A stretch of 64,000 bases of DNA from 66-474 sp035281745 (GCA_035281745.1 DATEDI010000014.1:156096-220095); one strand, 5' to 3'. Shown: positions 51,700 through 60,586, numbered from the stretch's first letter. Program-made: numbers and translations. Notes: a model not told the origin generated them from the sequence alone.

Positions 51700-52745
51700 G
51701 GCCTGTTGCCGGCGGACGCGGCGGACGAGGGTGCGGCGGGGGCGGGCGTGAACGGCACCGCGGAACCGGGCGCAAAGCCCTGCCGCCACTTCGTAAGCTG
51801 CGGTGCGATGTCGCGGCCGACCGAAATCTGCGGGTCGGATGGTTCGAAGCGATCGCGCTTTTCCCACGCCGCAACCTCTGCGCGCGCAAGCCGGAAGGCC
51901 TGCTGCAGGTTGGCTGTCTCGTTCAACGCATCGACCAGGAAAGCGTGCCCGAACCAGGTAAGTTCAGATTGCTCGCCGCAGCCGAACGAGGAACGATCAC
52001 TGCGCGCTGCGGTGATGATCATGGTGTCGGGGTTTTGCAGCGGGGGGATGAAGCCGCCCGAATAGCAGGCGTTGACGATCACCACCTTGTACTTGAAGGG
52101 GTGCTCGTCGAGGATATCCGGCAAGTCGGCGTCGCCGATCTGGTCCAGTGGCAACGGGTCCATGTCGACCAGCAGCGTATGGTCTTCGCTGCCGTGGGTC
52201 GTGAAATACAGCAGCAGGATGTCCTGCTTCGTGTCCATCTTCGCCGCGACGGCATCCAGCGCGCTTTCCAGATTGGTCCAACTTGCCAGCGGACGCGTGG
52301 TCAACGCCGCGGGATTGTTTTCCAGCACCATCACGTGGCCGGCGGCGCCGAGGCGTTGTGCAAACAGCTTGTCGAAATACTCGGCTTCGTTGCGGAACAC
52401 GTTCTGGCTGCCGTCGCCCGCGAACACGATCGCATAGAGGTTCACCTTGCCCGGGGTCCGTGGCTTCAGTTTTGCCGCCTCGCGATCCAGTAGCGCAGGT
52501 TGCGCGTACAGCACCTGTTCGGGCGTCGGTGCACCTTGCGGCCAACTATCGTCCGGCAGCAGGCCCGTGGCGGAACCATCGGCCGCGGCGGTTGCCGGCG
52601 TCGGCGCAAACATGCGCGCCCCATCGAGCGCGCTGTCCTGATGCGTGCGCGCGCGTCGCACCTGCACGTCGTGCCAGCCAGCCATCGCCGCGGCACCGGC
52701 CACGAACGTCAGGATCGGGAGCAGCACCCAGCCGGCACGTTTCAT
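51696..52745 (-). CDS. C13-family (legumain-like) cysteine peptidase, membrane-anchored
   Basis: 349 residues. N-terminal membrane anchor or signal (about 5-24), a Pro/Ala-rich region, and the C13 catalytic pair H184 in FTTHGSEDH and C227 in VIVNACYSGG. C13 proteins include legumain and GPI transamidase; bacterial members are exported and mostly unstudied. The Ala/Pro-rich tail is low complexity. Coupled by ATGA to mtnC and by GTGA to the nucleotidyltransferase gene, an unexpected neighbourhood. Confidence 0.85.
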   Translation of the reverse strand: MKRAGWVLLPILTFVAGAAAMAGWHDVQVRRARTHQDSALDGARMFAPTPATAAADGSATGLLPDDSWPQGAPTPEQVLYAQPALLDREAAKLKPRTPGKVNLYAIVFAGDGSQNVFRNEAEYFDKLFAQRLGAAGHVMVLENNPAALTTRPLASWTNLESALDAVAAKMDTKQDILLLYFTTHGSEDHTLLVDMDPLPLDQIGDADLPDILDEHPFKYKVVIVNACYSGGFIPPLQNPDTMIITAARSDRSSFGCGEQSELTWFGHAFLVDALNETANLQQAFRLARAEVAAWEKRDRFEPSDPQISVGRDIAPQLTKWRQGFAPGSAVPFTPAPAAPSSAASAGNRP

Positions 52746-53446
52746 GCCAGCGTGATCGCGTCGAAGTCGGGAACGCAGGGGTGCATGCCGGATTCTGGAC
52801 AGCGTTCTGGCGGCCTGCACAGTTGGATGGATTGCATGCCGGTGCCACGCGCGGCATCGAGTTCGGCGCCGATGTCGGACAGGAACACGATTTCGGGCGG
52901 TGGCAACCCGATGGCCTCGGCGATGTGCAGGTACGAACCGCGTTCGCGTTTGCCGCCCATTTCGGTGTCGAACCAGCCATCGAAAAGCGCCGCGAGATCG
53001 CCAGCCTCGGTATGTCCGAAGAACAGTTTCTGCGCGGCAACCGAGCCCGAGGAATAGACGAACAAATGCAGTCCGCGTGCCTTCCATTCGCGCAGTTTGG
53101 ACGGCACCTCGGGATACACGTGTGCGCGGTAATCGCCGGCCTCGTATCCGGCCTTCCAGATCATGCCTTGCAGCGCTTTCAGCGGCGTTGCCTTGCGGTC
53201 CTCGTCGATCCAGCGCAACAGCGTGTCGATCACGCGACGCGAACGCGGGTCGTCGATGCCGGCTTCGCGTGCGGTGGCGTCGAGCCACCGGGCCACCTCG
53301 GGATCATTCGGATGGTTTTCGATGAAGCGCGGGAGCCGCGCACGCGCGTACGGAAACAACACATCCTTGACGAACGCGATGGAACTGGTCGTGCCTTCGA
53401 TGTCGGTGAGGACGGCGCGCGCATTGTTTATAGCTACCCCATTCAT
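52742..53446 (-). CDS. mtnC: Enolase-phosphatase E1, methionine salvage
   Basis: 234 residues. HAD motif AVLTDIEGTTSSIAFVKDVLFPYA, VYSSGSVAAQKLFFGH and FLSDIGAELDAA. Enolises and dephosphorylates diketo-MTP-1-phosphate to acireductone, the substrate of MtnD. ATGA overlap with the PH-domain gene and with the C13 gene. Confidence 0.94.
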   Translation of the reverse strand: MNGVAINNARAVLTDIEGTTSSIAFVKDVLFPYARARLPRFIENHPNDPEVARWLDATAREAGIDDPRSRRVIDTLLRWIDEDRKATPLKALQGMIWKAGYEAGDYRAHVYPEVPSKLREWKARGLHLFVYSSGSVAAQKLFFGHTEAGDLAALFDGWFDTEMGGKRERGSYLHIAEAIGLPPPEIVFLSDIGAELDAARGTGMQSIQLCRPPERCPESGMHPCVPDFDAITLA

Positions 53447-53928
53447 GCCGTGGCGCCACCCACGGGCGCATCGATATGCGAGGAATAGGCGCTCTCGATT
53501 TCGCGTTTCACCTCGATCGGCTGCGCGATGCGGTCCAGCACCATCGCCGTTTCACCCCGTCCGGTGATTTCCACGTCGCCGTAGCCGAACACGCGACCCC
53601 AGAACGATTGCCGCAGGTCGACCGTTTCGATCGAGGCCAGCCGAAGTTCGGTGGTATCGCGCGCAACGATGCCGAACTTGCGAACCACGCGGCGGTTGGT
53701 GACGGCCTGTTCGATGCCGCGCAGCCACAGCCATTGGTAGCCCGCGATCAGGAGTGCGAGCACCCCGGCCGCAAGCGCACCCCACGCGATCTGTGCAATC
53801 AGGAGCGCGACCACGGCGACTATCCCGAGCACGATCACGATCCAGAAACGGATCCACATTGACCAGTGCAACCGGAAGATCGCCACGATGGTTTCGCCCG
53901 GCGCCAGCGACTTTTGCAGGTAGGACAT
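53443..53928 (-). CDS. Membrane protein with bacterial PH domain
   Basis: 161 residues. MSYLQKSLAPGETIVAIFRLHW, two membrane helices (about 22-64), then NRRVVRKFGIVARDTTELRLASIETVD and GYGDVEITG, the bPH2/DUF304 domain. Function unknown. It lies between mtnD and mtnC and overlaps mtnC by four bases, so it is inserted in the salvage operon. Start ATG 53928 is favoured by homology. Confidence 0.85.
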   Translation of the reverse strand: MSYLQKSLAPGETIVAIFRLHWSMWIRFWIVIVLGIVAVVALLIAQIAWGALAAGVLALLIAGYQWLWLRGIEQAVTNRRVVRKFGIVARDTTELRLASIETVDLRQSFWGRVFGYGDVEITGRGETAMVLDRIAQPIEVKREIESAYSSHIDAPVGGATA

Positions 53929-54036
53929 GTGCGATCCGATGTACCCAGTCAAACGGCAAGAGGCGTCAGTCTGCAAGTGAACGCGGGCAATGCGAAAACA
54001 GTCGCGTCGTTCGTCTTCATTGGCGGGGGTTGGCCT

Positions 54037-54582
54037 TCAATTTTCCAAGCGTGGGAAACGTTCGGCGATGGCCTCGCCGGTGAATTTGGCTACCCAGCCT
54101 TCCGGGTTGGTGAACAGGCGGATTGCGATGAAGTTCGGGTTGGGTCCCATGTCGAACCAGTGCCGGGTGCCGTCGGGTACGCCGATCAAGTCGCCTTTTT
54201 CGCACAGTACGTCGTAGATACGCTGGCCAATGTGCAGGGTGAATTGACCCTGGCCCGCCACGAAGAAACGTACTTCGTCTTCGGCGTGCGTGTGCTCGCT
54301 CAGGAACTTCTGCCGCAGCGCGTCCTTTTGCGGATGATCGGAAGCCAGGGAAATCACGTCCACCGCCGTGTAGCCCTGTTCCTTTTGCAGGCGCTGGATG
54401 TCGTCGTGGTAAGCGGCGATCACGTCGTCCTGGCTCGCGCCCGGGGCGACGGGTTTGTTGGCGGCCCAACGCTCGAAGCGCACGCCGACTTCGCCGAGCG
54501 CCTGCGCGATCATGTCGTGGTCGAACAGGGTGCCGATTGGGCGGGTGGGTTCGCGCTGGTCGTATACACGCAGGCGACTCAT
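54037..54582 (-). CDS. mtnD: Acireductone dioxygenase
   Basis: 181 residues. Cupin metal site: HTHAEDEVRFFVAG (H, H, E), then HWFD for the last His. With Fe it makes the methionine precursor 2-keto-4-methylthiobutyrate and formate. ATGA overlap with mtnB. A 108-bp gap follows before the PH-domain gene. Confidence 0.95.
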   Translation of the reverse strand: MSRLRVYDQREPTRPIGTLFDHDMIAQALGEVGVRFERWAANKPVAPGASQDDVIAAYHDDIQRLQKEQGYTAVDVISLASDHPQKDALRQKFLSEHTHAEDEVRFFVAGQGQFTLHIGQRIYDVLCEKGDLIGVPDGTRHWFDMGPNPNFIAIRLFTNPEGWVAKFTGEAIAERFPRLEN

Positions 54583-55226
54583 GGGATGCCTCCGAGGCGC
54601 TTCAAGTCGAGTTCGCAGGCCAGCAGGAATTCCAGCGCCTCGAGATGGCGCCGCGCTTCCGGCATGCCGCGCCCCCAAGTGTAAAGCCCATGGCCTTCGA
54701 TGAGGTAGGCGTACAGGGGCTTGCCGCCATCCAGCCAGGCGTCGACCCGGACTTCGATGTCCGCCATGTCCTGCGAGTTGGGGAACACCGGTATATCCAG
54801 GCGACTTTCATGCGTGGTGTAACCGGTGATGGCCTTCTGCAATTCCCAGCCGTGCAGCGCAATCACGCCACGTTGCGCGAACAGGCGCGAGGCAACCGTC
54901 TGGTTGTGCGAATGGGTGTGCAACACCGCGCCCGTTTCCGGCTGCCGGCGATAAAGCTGGAGGTGCAGGGCGGTTTCGGCCGACGGGCGCAGCGACGGGT
55001 CGAGCGGATTGCCGTCGAGTCCGACCGCCATCACGTCATCGGGCGTGAGCGCGCCCTTGTCGCGGCCGGAGATCGTGACCGCGATGGTGGAGTCATCCAT
55101 CCGCATCGAGAAGTTGCTGCTGGTGGCCGGCGTCCATCCGTGCGCCGCGAGTTCGGCGCCGACGCGCGCGATTTCAACGCCGCAGTTTCGCAGTGACTCG
55201 GTGGATGGCACGGGAACGGACGCCAT
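54579..55226 (-). CDS. mtnB: Methylthioribulose-1-phosphate dehydratase
   Basis: 215 residues of the class II aldolase fold. TSSNFSMRMDD, ISGRDKGALTPDDVMAV and zinc site HTHSHNQT with a third His in EGHGLYTWG. First gene of this salvage set; mtnA is not in the window. The ATG is about 10 bp past a good -10 box, so the message would be nearly leaderless. No ribosome site is visible. Confidence 0.93.
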   Translation of the reverse strand: MASVPVPSTESLRNCGVEIARVGAELAAHGWTPATSSNFSMRMDDSTIAVTISGRDKGALTPDDVMAVGLDGNPLDPSLRPSAETALHLQLYRRQPETGAVLHTHSHNQTVASRLFAQRGVIALHGWELQKAITGYTTHESRLDIPVFPNSQDMADIEVRVDAWLDGGKPLYAYLIEGHGLYTWGRGMPEARRHLEALEFLLACELDLKRLGGIP

Positions 55227-55235
55227 GTGCGACGG

Positions 55236-55264
55236 AATATACTTTCGGGCGGCTGAATGTAACA
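55236..55264 (-). promoter_or_regulatory. Likely mtnB promoter
   Basis: On the minus strand: -35 TGTTAC (55259-55264), 17-bp spacer, -10 TATATT (55236-55241). Predicted start near 55229, about 3 nt before the mtnB ATG. Confidence 0.5.
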
Positions 55265-55355
55265 CGCGATCGCACGGAAATTAGTGCCGGGAGCGGTGCG
55301 GCGGCGTACCATTGGATCCAGTGCCTCGAATCCTCGATCACGCAGGAGTATCCAG

Positions 55356-55682
55356 ATGAGCGAAGAAACCGCATCACCGCGCCGCCGGTTCCTCAAACTC
55401 GCGGGCGGCGCTGCCGCTGCATTGGTGTTGCTGGGTTCGCTGCCGCGTCGGGTGTGGGCAGCGCTGCCGCATTTGAGTGCTTCGAGCAATGCGACGGCGA
55501 AGGCCTTGCATTACGTCGAAGACAATACCAAGGCGCCGGCTCCGCACAAGCCGGGGCAGGATTGCGCCAAATGCGTGCACTTCCAGGGCAAGGCTGGCGA
55601 GGCCTACGGCCCGTGCGCCATCTTCCCGGGCTTCGACGTCGCGGCCAAAGGCTGGTGCGCGGGATTCCAGGCCAAAGGGTGA
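55356..55682 (+). CDS. High-potential iron-sulfur protein
   Basis: 108 residues. Tat signal with RRRFLKLAGGAAAALVLLG. Mature part has the four HiPIP Cys (C70, C73, C87, C101: CAKC, GPC, GWC) that bind one 4Fe-4S cluster. A periplasmic electron carrier, often between cytochrome bc1 and an oxidase or reductase. Stands alone, with a strong hairpin after it. Confidence 0.93.
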   Translation: MSEETASPRRRFLKLAGGAAAALVLLGSLPRRVWAALPHLSASSNATAKALHYVEDNTKAPAPHKPGQDCAKCVHFQGKAGEAYGPCAIFPGFDVAAKGWCAGFQAKG

Positions 55683-55691
55683 CAAGCTGCC

Positions 55692-55723
55692 GCCCGTCGA
55701 TCGGCTTCGTCCGATCGACGGGC
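55692..55723. terminator. Strong hairpin between convergent HiPIP and CDF genes
   Basis: Perfect 13-bp stem (55692-55704 with 55711-55723), 6-nt loop CTTCGT, 9 bp after the HiPIP stop. No T-run follows, but position between converging genes suggests a two-way terminator. Confidence 0.6.
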
Positions 55724-55743
55724 GTTCGCGCGAGGCCGCACGA

Positions 55744-56700
55744 TCACGGTTGGGCCGACGGGGAAGTGTTCACGCCGCTGGCGGCCCACTTCTGATTCTT
55801 CTGCGGTTTGACGAATACCGAGACAACTTCCGGCAACTTGTCCGTGATCGCGCGTTCCAGCCGTTCCACGCACACCTCTACCTCGTGTCCGGTCAGATCG
55901 TCGCAAAAATCGATGCTCAGTGCGACGAATACCTGCCGGGGTCCGAGATGCACCGTGACTACGCCGTTGGCGTGGTCCACCGCCGCGTCGCTGCGCGCGA
56001 TCTGAAGGATCAGGCGTTCCATTTCCGGCGCTGCGGGCTCGCCCATCAGCAGGCCCTTGCTTTCGCGGGCGAGAAGGATCGCCGCGACCGCGAGGATCAC
56101 GGATATGCCCACCGAAGCGACGCCATCCAGCACCGGCATCGACAGGAACGAGGCGCCGGAAATGCCGAGGAAGGCCACGAGGATTCCGAGCAGCGCGGCG
56201 CTGTCCTCGAACAGCACCGTGAACACACTCGGATCCTTGCTTTCGTGGATCGCATCGAGGTAATCGCGGTTGCCCTTGGTTCGCCGAAACTCCCGGAGTG
56301 CCACGAACCAGGAAGTGCCCTCGAACACCGCAGCCACACCCAGCACGACATAAGCCGTAAGCAGATCGGTGGCCGGCTCGGGGTGGAGGATGTGCGTGAA
56401 CCCTTCGTAGAACGACACACCTGCGCCCAGCGAGAACAGCAGCACGGCGACGATGAAGCTCCAGAAATAGAGTTCGCGCCCGTAGCCGAAGGGGTGGGTT
56501 CGATCCGGCGGCAGCTGCGACCTTTTGAGTCCGTACAGCAACAGGGCCTGATTGCCGGTGTCGACCAGCGAGTGCACGCCCTCCGACATCATCGCCGAAC
56601 TGCCGGTCAGCATGGCGGCCACGAACTTGGTGATGGCGATCGCGAAGTTGCCCGCCAGCGCCGCATGGACGACGATTTTCGATCCGGAGTGTGCTGCCAT
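55744..56700 (-). CDS. Cation diffusion facilitator transporter
   Basis: 318 residues. About six membrane helices in the first 210 residues. Metal sites resemble CDF: SEGVHSLVDTGNQ and FEDSAALLG (the second usually HxxxD in zinc members, here ExxxA-like). C-terminal cytoplasmic domain about 220-310. HPFGYGRE is a known CDF motif. The changed metal residues suggest a substrate other than zinc, but this is not proven. The long gene-free region upstream may hold its control elements. Confidence 0.88.
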   Translation of the reverse strand: MAAHSGSKIVVHAALAGNFAIAITKFVAAMLTGSSAMMSEGVHSLVDTGNQALLLYGLKRSQLPPDRTHPFGYGRELYFWSFIVAVLLFSLGAGVSFYEGFTHILHPEPATDLLTAYVVLGVAAVFEGTSWFVALREFRRTKGNRDYLDAIHESKDPSVFTVLFEDSAALLGILVAFLGISGASFLSMPVLDGVASVGISVILAVAAILLARESKGLLMGEPAAPEMERLILQIARSDAAVDHANGVVTVHLGPRQVFVALSIDFCDDLTGHEVEVCVERLERAITDKLPEVVSVFVKPQKNQKWAASGVNTSPSAQP

Positions 56701-56933
56701 GAAGCGATCCGTTGCCGGCAGGGATACGCACCGCCAGCGCGAAGTGACGTGACGCCGGCTTGGTGATGCACGCGTACCAGAAGATTAACGCGTCAGGCCT
56801 TGATGCTTCCGTGAAGGCCGCGCATCGAAGCGCTGCGGAGGCCAGGACGACGGGATCACGTGGTTGCGGCGCATGCTTGCGTCACGCATCGACATCGCGT
56901 GATTCAGACAAACAAGGAGGAGGCAGGAGAAAA

Positions 56934-57055
56934 GTTGCTGCCCGGATACGGCAAGCGGAGGAGCTGACTACGCTTGCCGCACCGGGCAACGGTCCGGGGT
57001 CCACTGCCAATGGGAAATTCCCTCGGAGTACGCATCATAGCGCGGGGACTGGCAG
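56934..57055. other. Strongly structured gene-free region upstream of the CDF gene
   Basis: Two-part hairpin: 6-bp stem (56940-56945 with 57082-relative bases 56982-56987) enclosing a 9-bp stem (56949-56957 with 56971-56979) and 13-nt loop. A second structure follows: arms CTGCCA (57004-57009) and TGGCAG (57050-57055) around the palindrome GGGAAATTCCC (57012-57022). On the minus strand the first hairpin leads into AACTTTTCT, like an attenuator, in the CDF leader. No known riboswitch could be recognised. The whole span 56701-57261 holds no convincing gene. Confidence 0.45.
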
Positions 57056-57153
57056 GGGCCAAGGTTGACAAGCCCGATTTCCGGATGAAATTTTTTATCG
57101 ATCAGGAACAATGGCTTGGATCGTTAATATTCTGTTGTTTCGAGAGTTGTCCA

Positions 57154-57171
57154 CAGTACGCGAGCGTACTG
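57154..57171. promoter_or_regulatory. Perfect 18-bp palindrome, possible operator
   Basis: CAGTACGCGAGCGTACTG, 8-bp arms around GA, apart from any gene (90 bp past the permease stop). Could bind a dimeric regulator controlling the downstream minus-strand CDF gene. Confidence 0.4.
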
Positions 57172-57261
57172 AATACCTCGAACATGAACTCGACAATCAT
57201 GCGGTGCACGGCCGGAAAGCGAGGGGCATTGACGTTAGCGCACGCGACGTTTGCGCGCGCG

Positions 57262-58710
57262 TCACTTGCGCAGCAGGCTGTGGCGGTAACCGTAGCCGAA
57301 GTAGATCACCAAGCCCAGCAGTGTCCACAACCCCATCAGCGTCCAGTTGTACCAGTTCTCCCAATACAACAACATCAGGCAACTCAGCACACCGAGTGTG
57401 CAGGTGACGCTGGCCCAGGGAACGCGAAATGTGCGCGGCAGTTCAGGACGCGTGCGGCGCAGGATCAGCACGCCGGCACACACCGCGACGAATGCCAGCA
57501 GCGTGCCCATCGACACCAGATCGCCCAGCACGTCCAGCGGGAAGATGGCCGCAAGCAACGCGATGCCCGTGCCGGTGATCAGCGTGTTGATGTACGGCGT
57601 GCGATGGCGCGGGTGCAGCTTGGCGAATACCGGTGGCAGCATGCCGTCGCGACCCATGATCATGAAGATGCGCGGTTGCGCGATGATCATCACCAGTACC
57701 ACCGATCCCAGCCCAAGCAGGGCGCCAATCTCAACCAGCCAGCGCAGCCAGTTGAGTTGCGGGTGCGCGGCCACCGCCGTCACGACCGGTTCGGCGGTGC
57801 CGAGTTGCGCGAACGGGATCAGCCCGGTCAACACGGCCGCCATCGCCACGTACAGGACGGTGCAGATGGCCAATGACGCCAGTGTGCCGATCGGCAGATC
57901 GCGTTGCGGATTTTTGGCTTCCTGCGCAGCGGTCGATGTCGCTTCGAATCCGATGTAGGCGAAGAACACCAGGGTCGCCGCGCGCATGATGCCGCCCCAG
58001 CCGTATTTCTCCGGGCCCTCGGCGGGCGGGATGAACGGGTGCCACAAATCCGGATTCACGTAGTGCCAGCCGGCCACGATCACGATCACGATCAAGGTGA
58101 CTTTCAAGATCACGATGGCGCTGTTGACGCCGCTGGACTCGCGGATGCCGACGTAGCAGAGCCATGTCAGCAGCAGCACCATGATGACGGCAGGCAGGTT
58201 GAACAAGGCGCCGGTGACGACGAGGTGCTTGTCGACGAACGCGATCGGCGCGTTGGTGAGGGCATCGGGCAGGTCGAACCCCATGTGACGGACCAGGCTT
58301 CTGAAATAACCTGTCCAGCTGACCGCGACCGCCGACGCCGATACGCCGTATTCCAGCACCATGTTCCAGCCGATGAACCATGCCGCGAACTCGCCGAGCG
58401 TGGCATACGCGTAGGAATACGAGCTGCCCGACATCGGGATCAGCGTTGCGAATTCGGCGTAGCACAACGCGGTGAAGCTGCAGACCGCGGCCGCGATCAC
58501 GAACGACAGCAGCACAGCGGGCCCAGCGTGCTCGGCCGCGGCTTGTCCCGTGATCACGAAAATGCCGCCGCCGATCACCGCGCCAATGCCGAGCGCAGTC
58601 AATCCCCACGGTCCCAGGGTGCGCCGCAACTGGACGCCGTCGTGGGCGTCGTCGGAGACCGTGGCAACGCCGACCGGCTTGCGTGCAAGCAACCGCCCGA
58701 GAACGGTCAC
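57262..58710 (-). CDS. APC-family amino-acid permease
   Basis: 482 residues with about 12 membrane helices. LTALGIGAVIGGGIFVITG is the APC helix 1 motif, and YIGFEATSTAAQEAKNPQRDLP the conserved helix 6-7 part. Cationic amino-acid (CAT-like) subfamily. Substrate unknown. GTG start at 58710 with GGGGA ahead; no ATG fits. A paralogue lies 112 bp upstream. Confidence 0.9.
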   Translation of the reverse strand: MTVLGRLLARKPVGVATVSDDAHDGVQLRRTLGPWGLTALGIGAVIGGGIFVITGQAAAEHAGPAVLLSFVIAAAVCSFTALCYAEFATLIPMSGSSYSYAYATLGEFAAWFIGWNMVLEYGVSASAVAVSWTGYFRSLVRHMGFDLPDALTNAPIAFVDKHLVVTGALFNLPAVIMVLLLTWLCYVGIRESSGVNSAIVILKVTLIVIVIVAGWHYVNPDLWHPFIPPAEGPEKYGWGGIMRAATLVFFAYIGFEATSTAAQEAKNPQRDLPIGTLASLAICTVLYVAMAAVLTGLIPFAQLGTAEPVVTAVAAHPQLNWLRWLVEIGALLGLGSVVLVMIIAQPRIFMIMGRDGMLPPVFAKLHPRHRTPYINTLITGTGIALLAAIFPLDVLGDLVSMGTLLAFVAVCAGVLILRRTRPELPRTFRVPWASVTCTLGVLSCLMLLYWENWYNWTLMGLWTLLGLVIYFGYGYRHSLLRK

Positions 58711-58822
58711 GACGTTCCCCGTCGTACGCGTGACACCCGTGCCGACGCGGCTTGCGCGGCAGGACGGATCGCTGGCGAAAACATCGGGCGAGTTTGAATG
58801 CCCGCCCCGAACGACTGCGCCA

Positions 58823-60355
58823 TCACACCACGTCGTCCAGTGCGTGGGTGATCTTTTCCGGCGACATCTGGCTGCGCTTGTAGCCATACAGCCGATAGAA
58901 GATCAGCCCGACCACCGCCCACACCACGAACACCACCTTGGCCACGATGCTGAGGTTGACGAACAGCAACAGGCACCCGGCCACAGCCAGCGGGCACACG
59001 ATCCACACTAGCGGGGTGCGGAACGGGCGCTTGCGATCCGGCTGGCGCTTGCGCAGGACCATCACGCCGATCGACACCATCGCGAAAGCGAGCAAGGTGC
59101 CGGCGTTCGACGTGTCGGCCAGTTTTCCGACCGGAAACAGCGCGGCGCACAGCGACACCACGATGCCGGTCACGTAGGTGATCACGTGCGGCGTGAAGAA
59201 GCGCGGGTGCACCTTCGAGAACACGTTGGGCAGCAGGCCGTCGCGCGACATCGTGAAGAAGATGCGGGTCTGGCCGAACATCATCATCAGGATCACCGAC
59301 GGCAGCGCCACGATGGCCGCGAGCTCGATCATGACGGCAACCCTCGGATGTCCGAGCGTGCTCATCACTTGCGCCAGCGGCTCGCGGCTGCAAACCAGCG
59401 CCTGCGAATTGCCGCATGCTGCCGCGAAGGAAGGCGTGCCCGGATCCAGGAACGCGCCCGTCGCGCTCGTGAGCGGCTGTGCGCCGACCGAACCGGCCGC
59501 GCCGTAGCCCACCAGCAGGTAGAAAATGGTGCAGATCACCAACGCGGCGATCAGCCCGATCGGAACGTTGCGATTGGGGTTGCGGGTCTCCTCGGCGGCG
59601 GTGGAAACCGCATCGAAGCCGACGTAGGCGAAGAAGATGGAGGCCGCCGCACCCAGCACGCCGATGCCGTTGCTGCCGACTGGATTGCCCCAGCCGGTCG
59701 GCAGGAACGGATGCAGGTTGGCGTCCTTGACCGCTGGTACCGCGATGATGATGAACACGGTCAGCGCGATGATCTTGATGGCCACCAGCACCGCGTTCAC
59801 ACGTGCGCTCTTGGAAGTGCCGATCACCAGCAGGCCGGTCACCGCGACGCCGATCAGGAAGGCCAGCAGGTTGAAGCCGCCGCCCAGCGTCGGGCCGGTC
59901 TGCAGCCACAAAGGCAGCGACAGGGTTCCCGGTTTGACCAGTCCGAAAACGCCGCTGTTGAGCAGGCCGTTGACATAGCCAGCCCAGCCTACGCACACCG
60001 CCGTTGCGCCGATCGCGTATTCCAGGACCAGTGCCCAACCGACGATCCATGCGATCAGTTCGCCCATCACGCCGTACGAGTACGTGTACGCGGAACCGGA
60101 CACCGGAATCATGGCGGCGAGCTCGGCGTAGGCGAGGGCGGCCAGGCCGCAGACGGCCGCCGCAATCACGAACGAAACCATCATGCCGGGGCCGGCTTTC
60201 TGGGCCGCTTCGGCGGTCAGCACGAAAATGCCGGTTCCGATCACCGCGCCGATCCCGAGCAAGGTCAACTGGATCGGACCCAACTGGCGTTTCAGCCCCT
60301 TCTTTTCGGCTGTCGCGAGAATCTGGTCAAGCGGCTTCACACGCCAAAAGATCAT
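58823..60355 (-). CDS. APC-family amino-acid permease (paralogue)
   Basis: 510 residues with about 12 membrane helices. LTLLGIGAVIGTGIFVLTA and YVGFDAVSTAAEETRNPNRNVP mirror the next gene, so the two arose by duplication. It has a longer loop with Cys residues near 320-345 (CGNSQALVC). GGGAG lies 6 nt before the ATG. Probably co-transcribed with the second permease. Confidence 0.92.
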   Translation of the reverse strand: MIFWRVKPLDQILATAEKKGLKRQLGPIQLTLLGIGAVIGTGIFVLTAEAAQKAGPGMMVSFVIAAAVCGLAALAYAELAAMIPVSGSAYTYSYGVMGELIAWIVGWALVLEYAIGATAVCVGWAGYVNGLLNSGVFGLVKPGTLSLPLWLQTGPTLGGGFNLLAFLIGVAVTGLLVIGTSKSARVNAVLVAIKIIALTVFIIIAVPAVKDANLHPFLPTGWGNPVGSNGIGVLGAAASIFFAYVGFDAVSTAAEETRNPNRNVPIGLIAALVICTIFYLLVGYGAAGSVGAQPLTSATGAFLDPGTPSFAAACGNSQALVCSREPLAQVMSTLGHPRVAVMIELAAIVALPSVILMMMFGQTRIFFTMSRDGLLPNVFSKVHPRFFTPHVITYVTGIVVSLCAALFPVGKLADTSNAGTLLAFAMVSIGVMVLRKRQPDRKRPFRTPLVWIVCPLAVAGCLLLFVNLSIVAKVVFVVWAVVGLIFYRLYGYKRSQMSPEKITHALDDVV

Positions 60356-60484
60356 TAGTGCTCCCAAATCACGTCGGGTCCGCGGTGGGGGAACCGTGGG
60401 CGGGCACACCCTGCGCCCCGGATGAATCCGCCCACGCTTCCCCTCGAAGCGGCGCGGGCCTGTGCGATGGCACAAGCGCCCCGT

Positions 60485-60513
60485 ACCTTACTTGCGCTTT
60501 TATTCCGCCACAA
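60485..60513 (-). promoter_or_regulatory. Possible promoter of the permease pair
   Basis: On the minus strand: -35 TTGTGG (60508-60513), 17-bp spacer, -10 TAAGGT (60485-60490). It gives a leader of about 120 nt before the permease start, with GC-rich stems but no recognised riboswitch. Confidence 0.35.
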
Positions 60514-60586
60514 GCGCCGGAAGGCATGTTTTTCGGGCATTCCCGATTCCGCGCAACGCGTCGTGGGCTGAGGCAAGAAGCCGTCC

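Noticed and set aside
57111..57407. Possible small protein beginning MAWIVNILLFRELSTVRERT
   Set aside because: Its second half runs over the end of the permease gene on the other strand, there is no ribosome site, and the sequence turns into low-complexity Arg/Ser.
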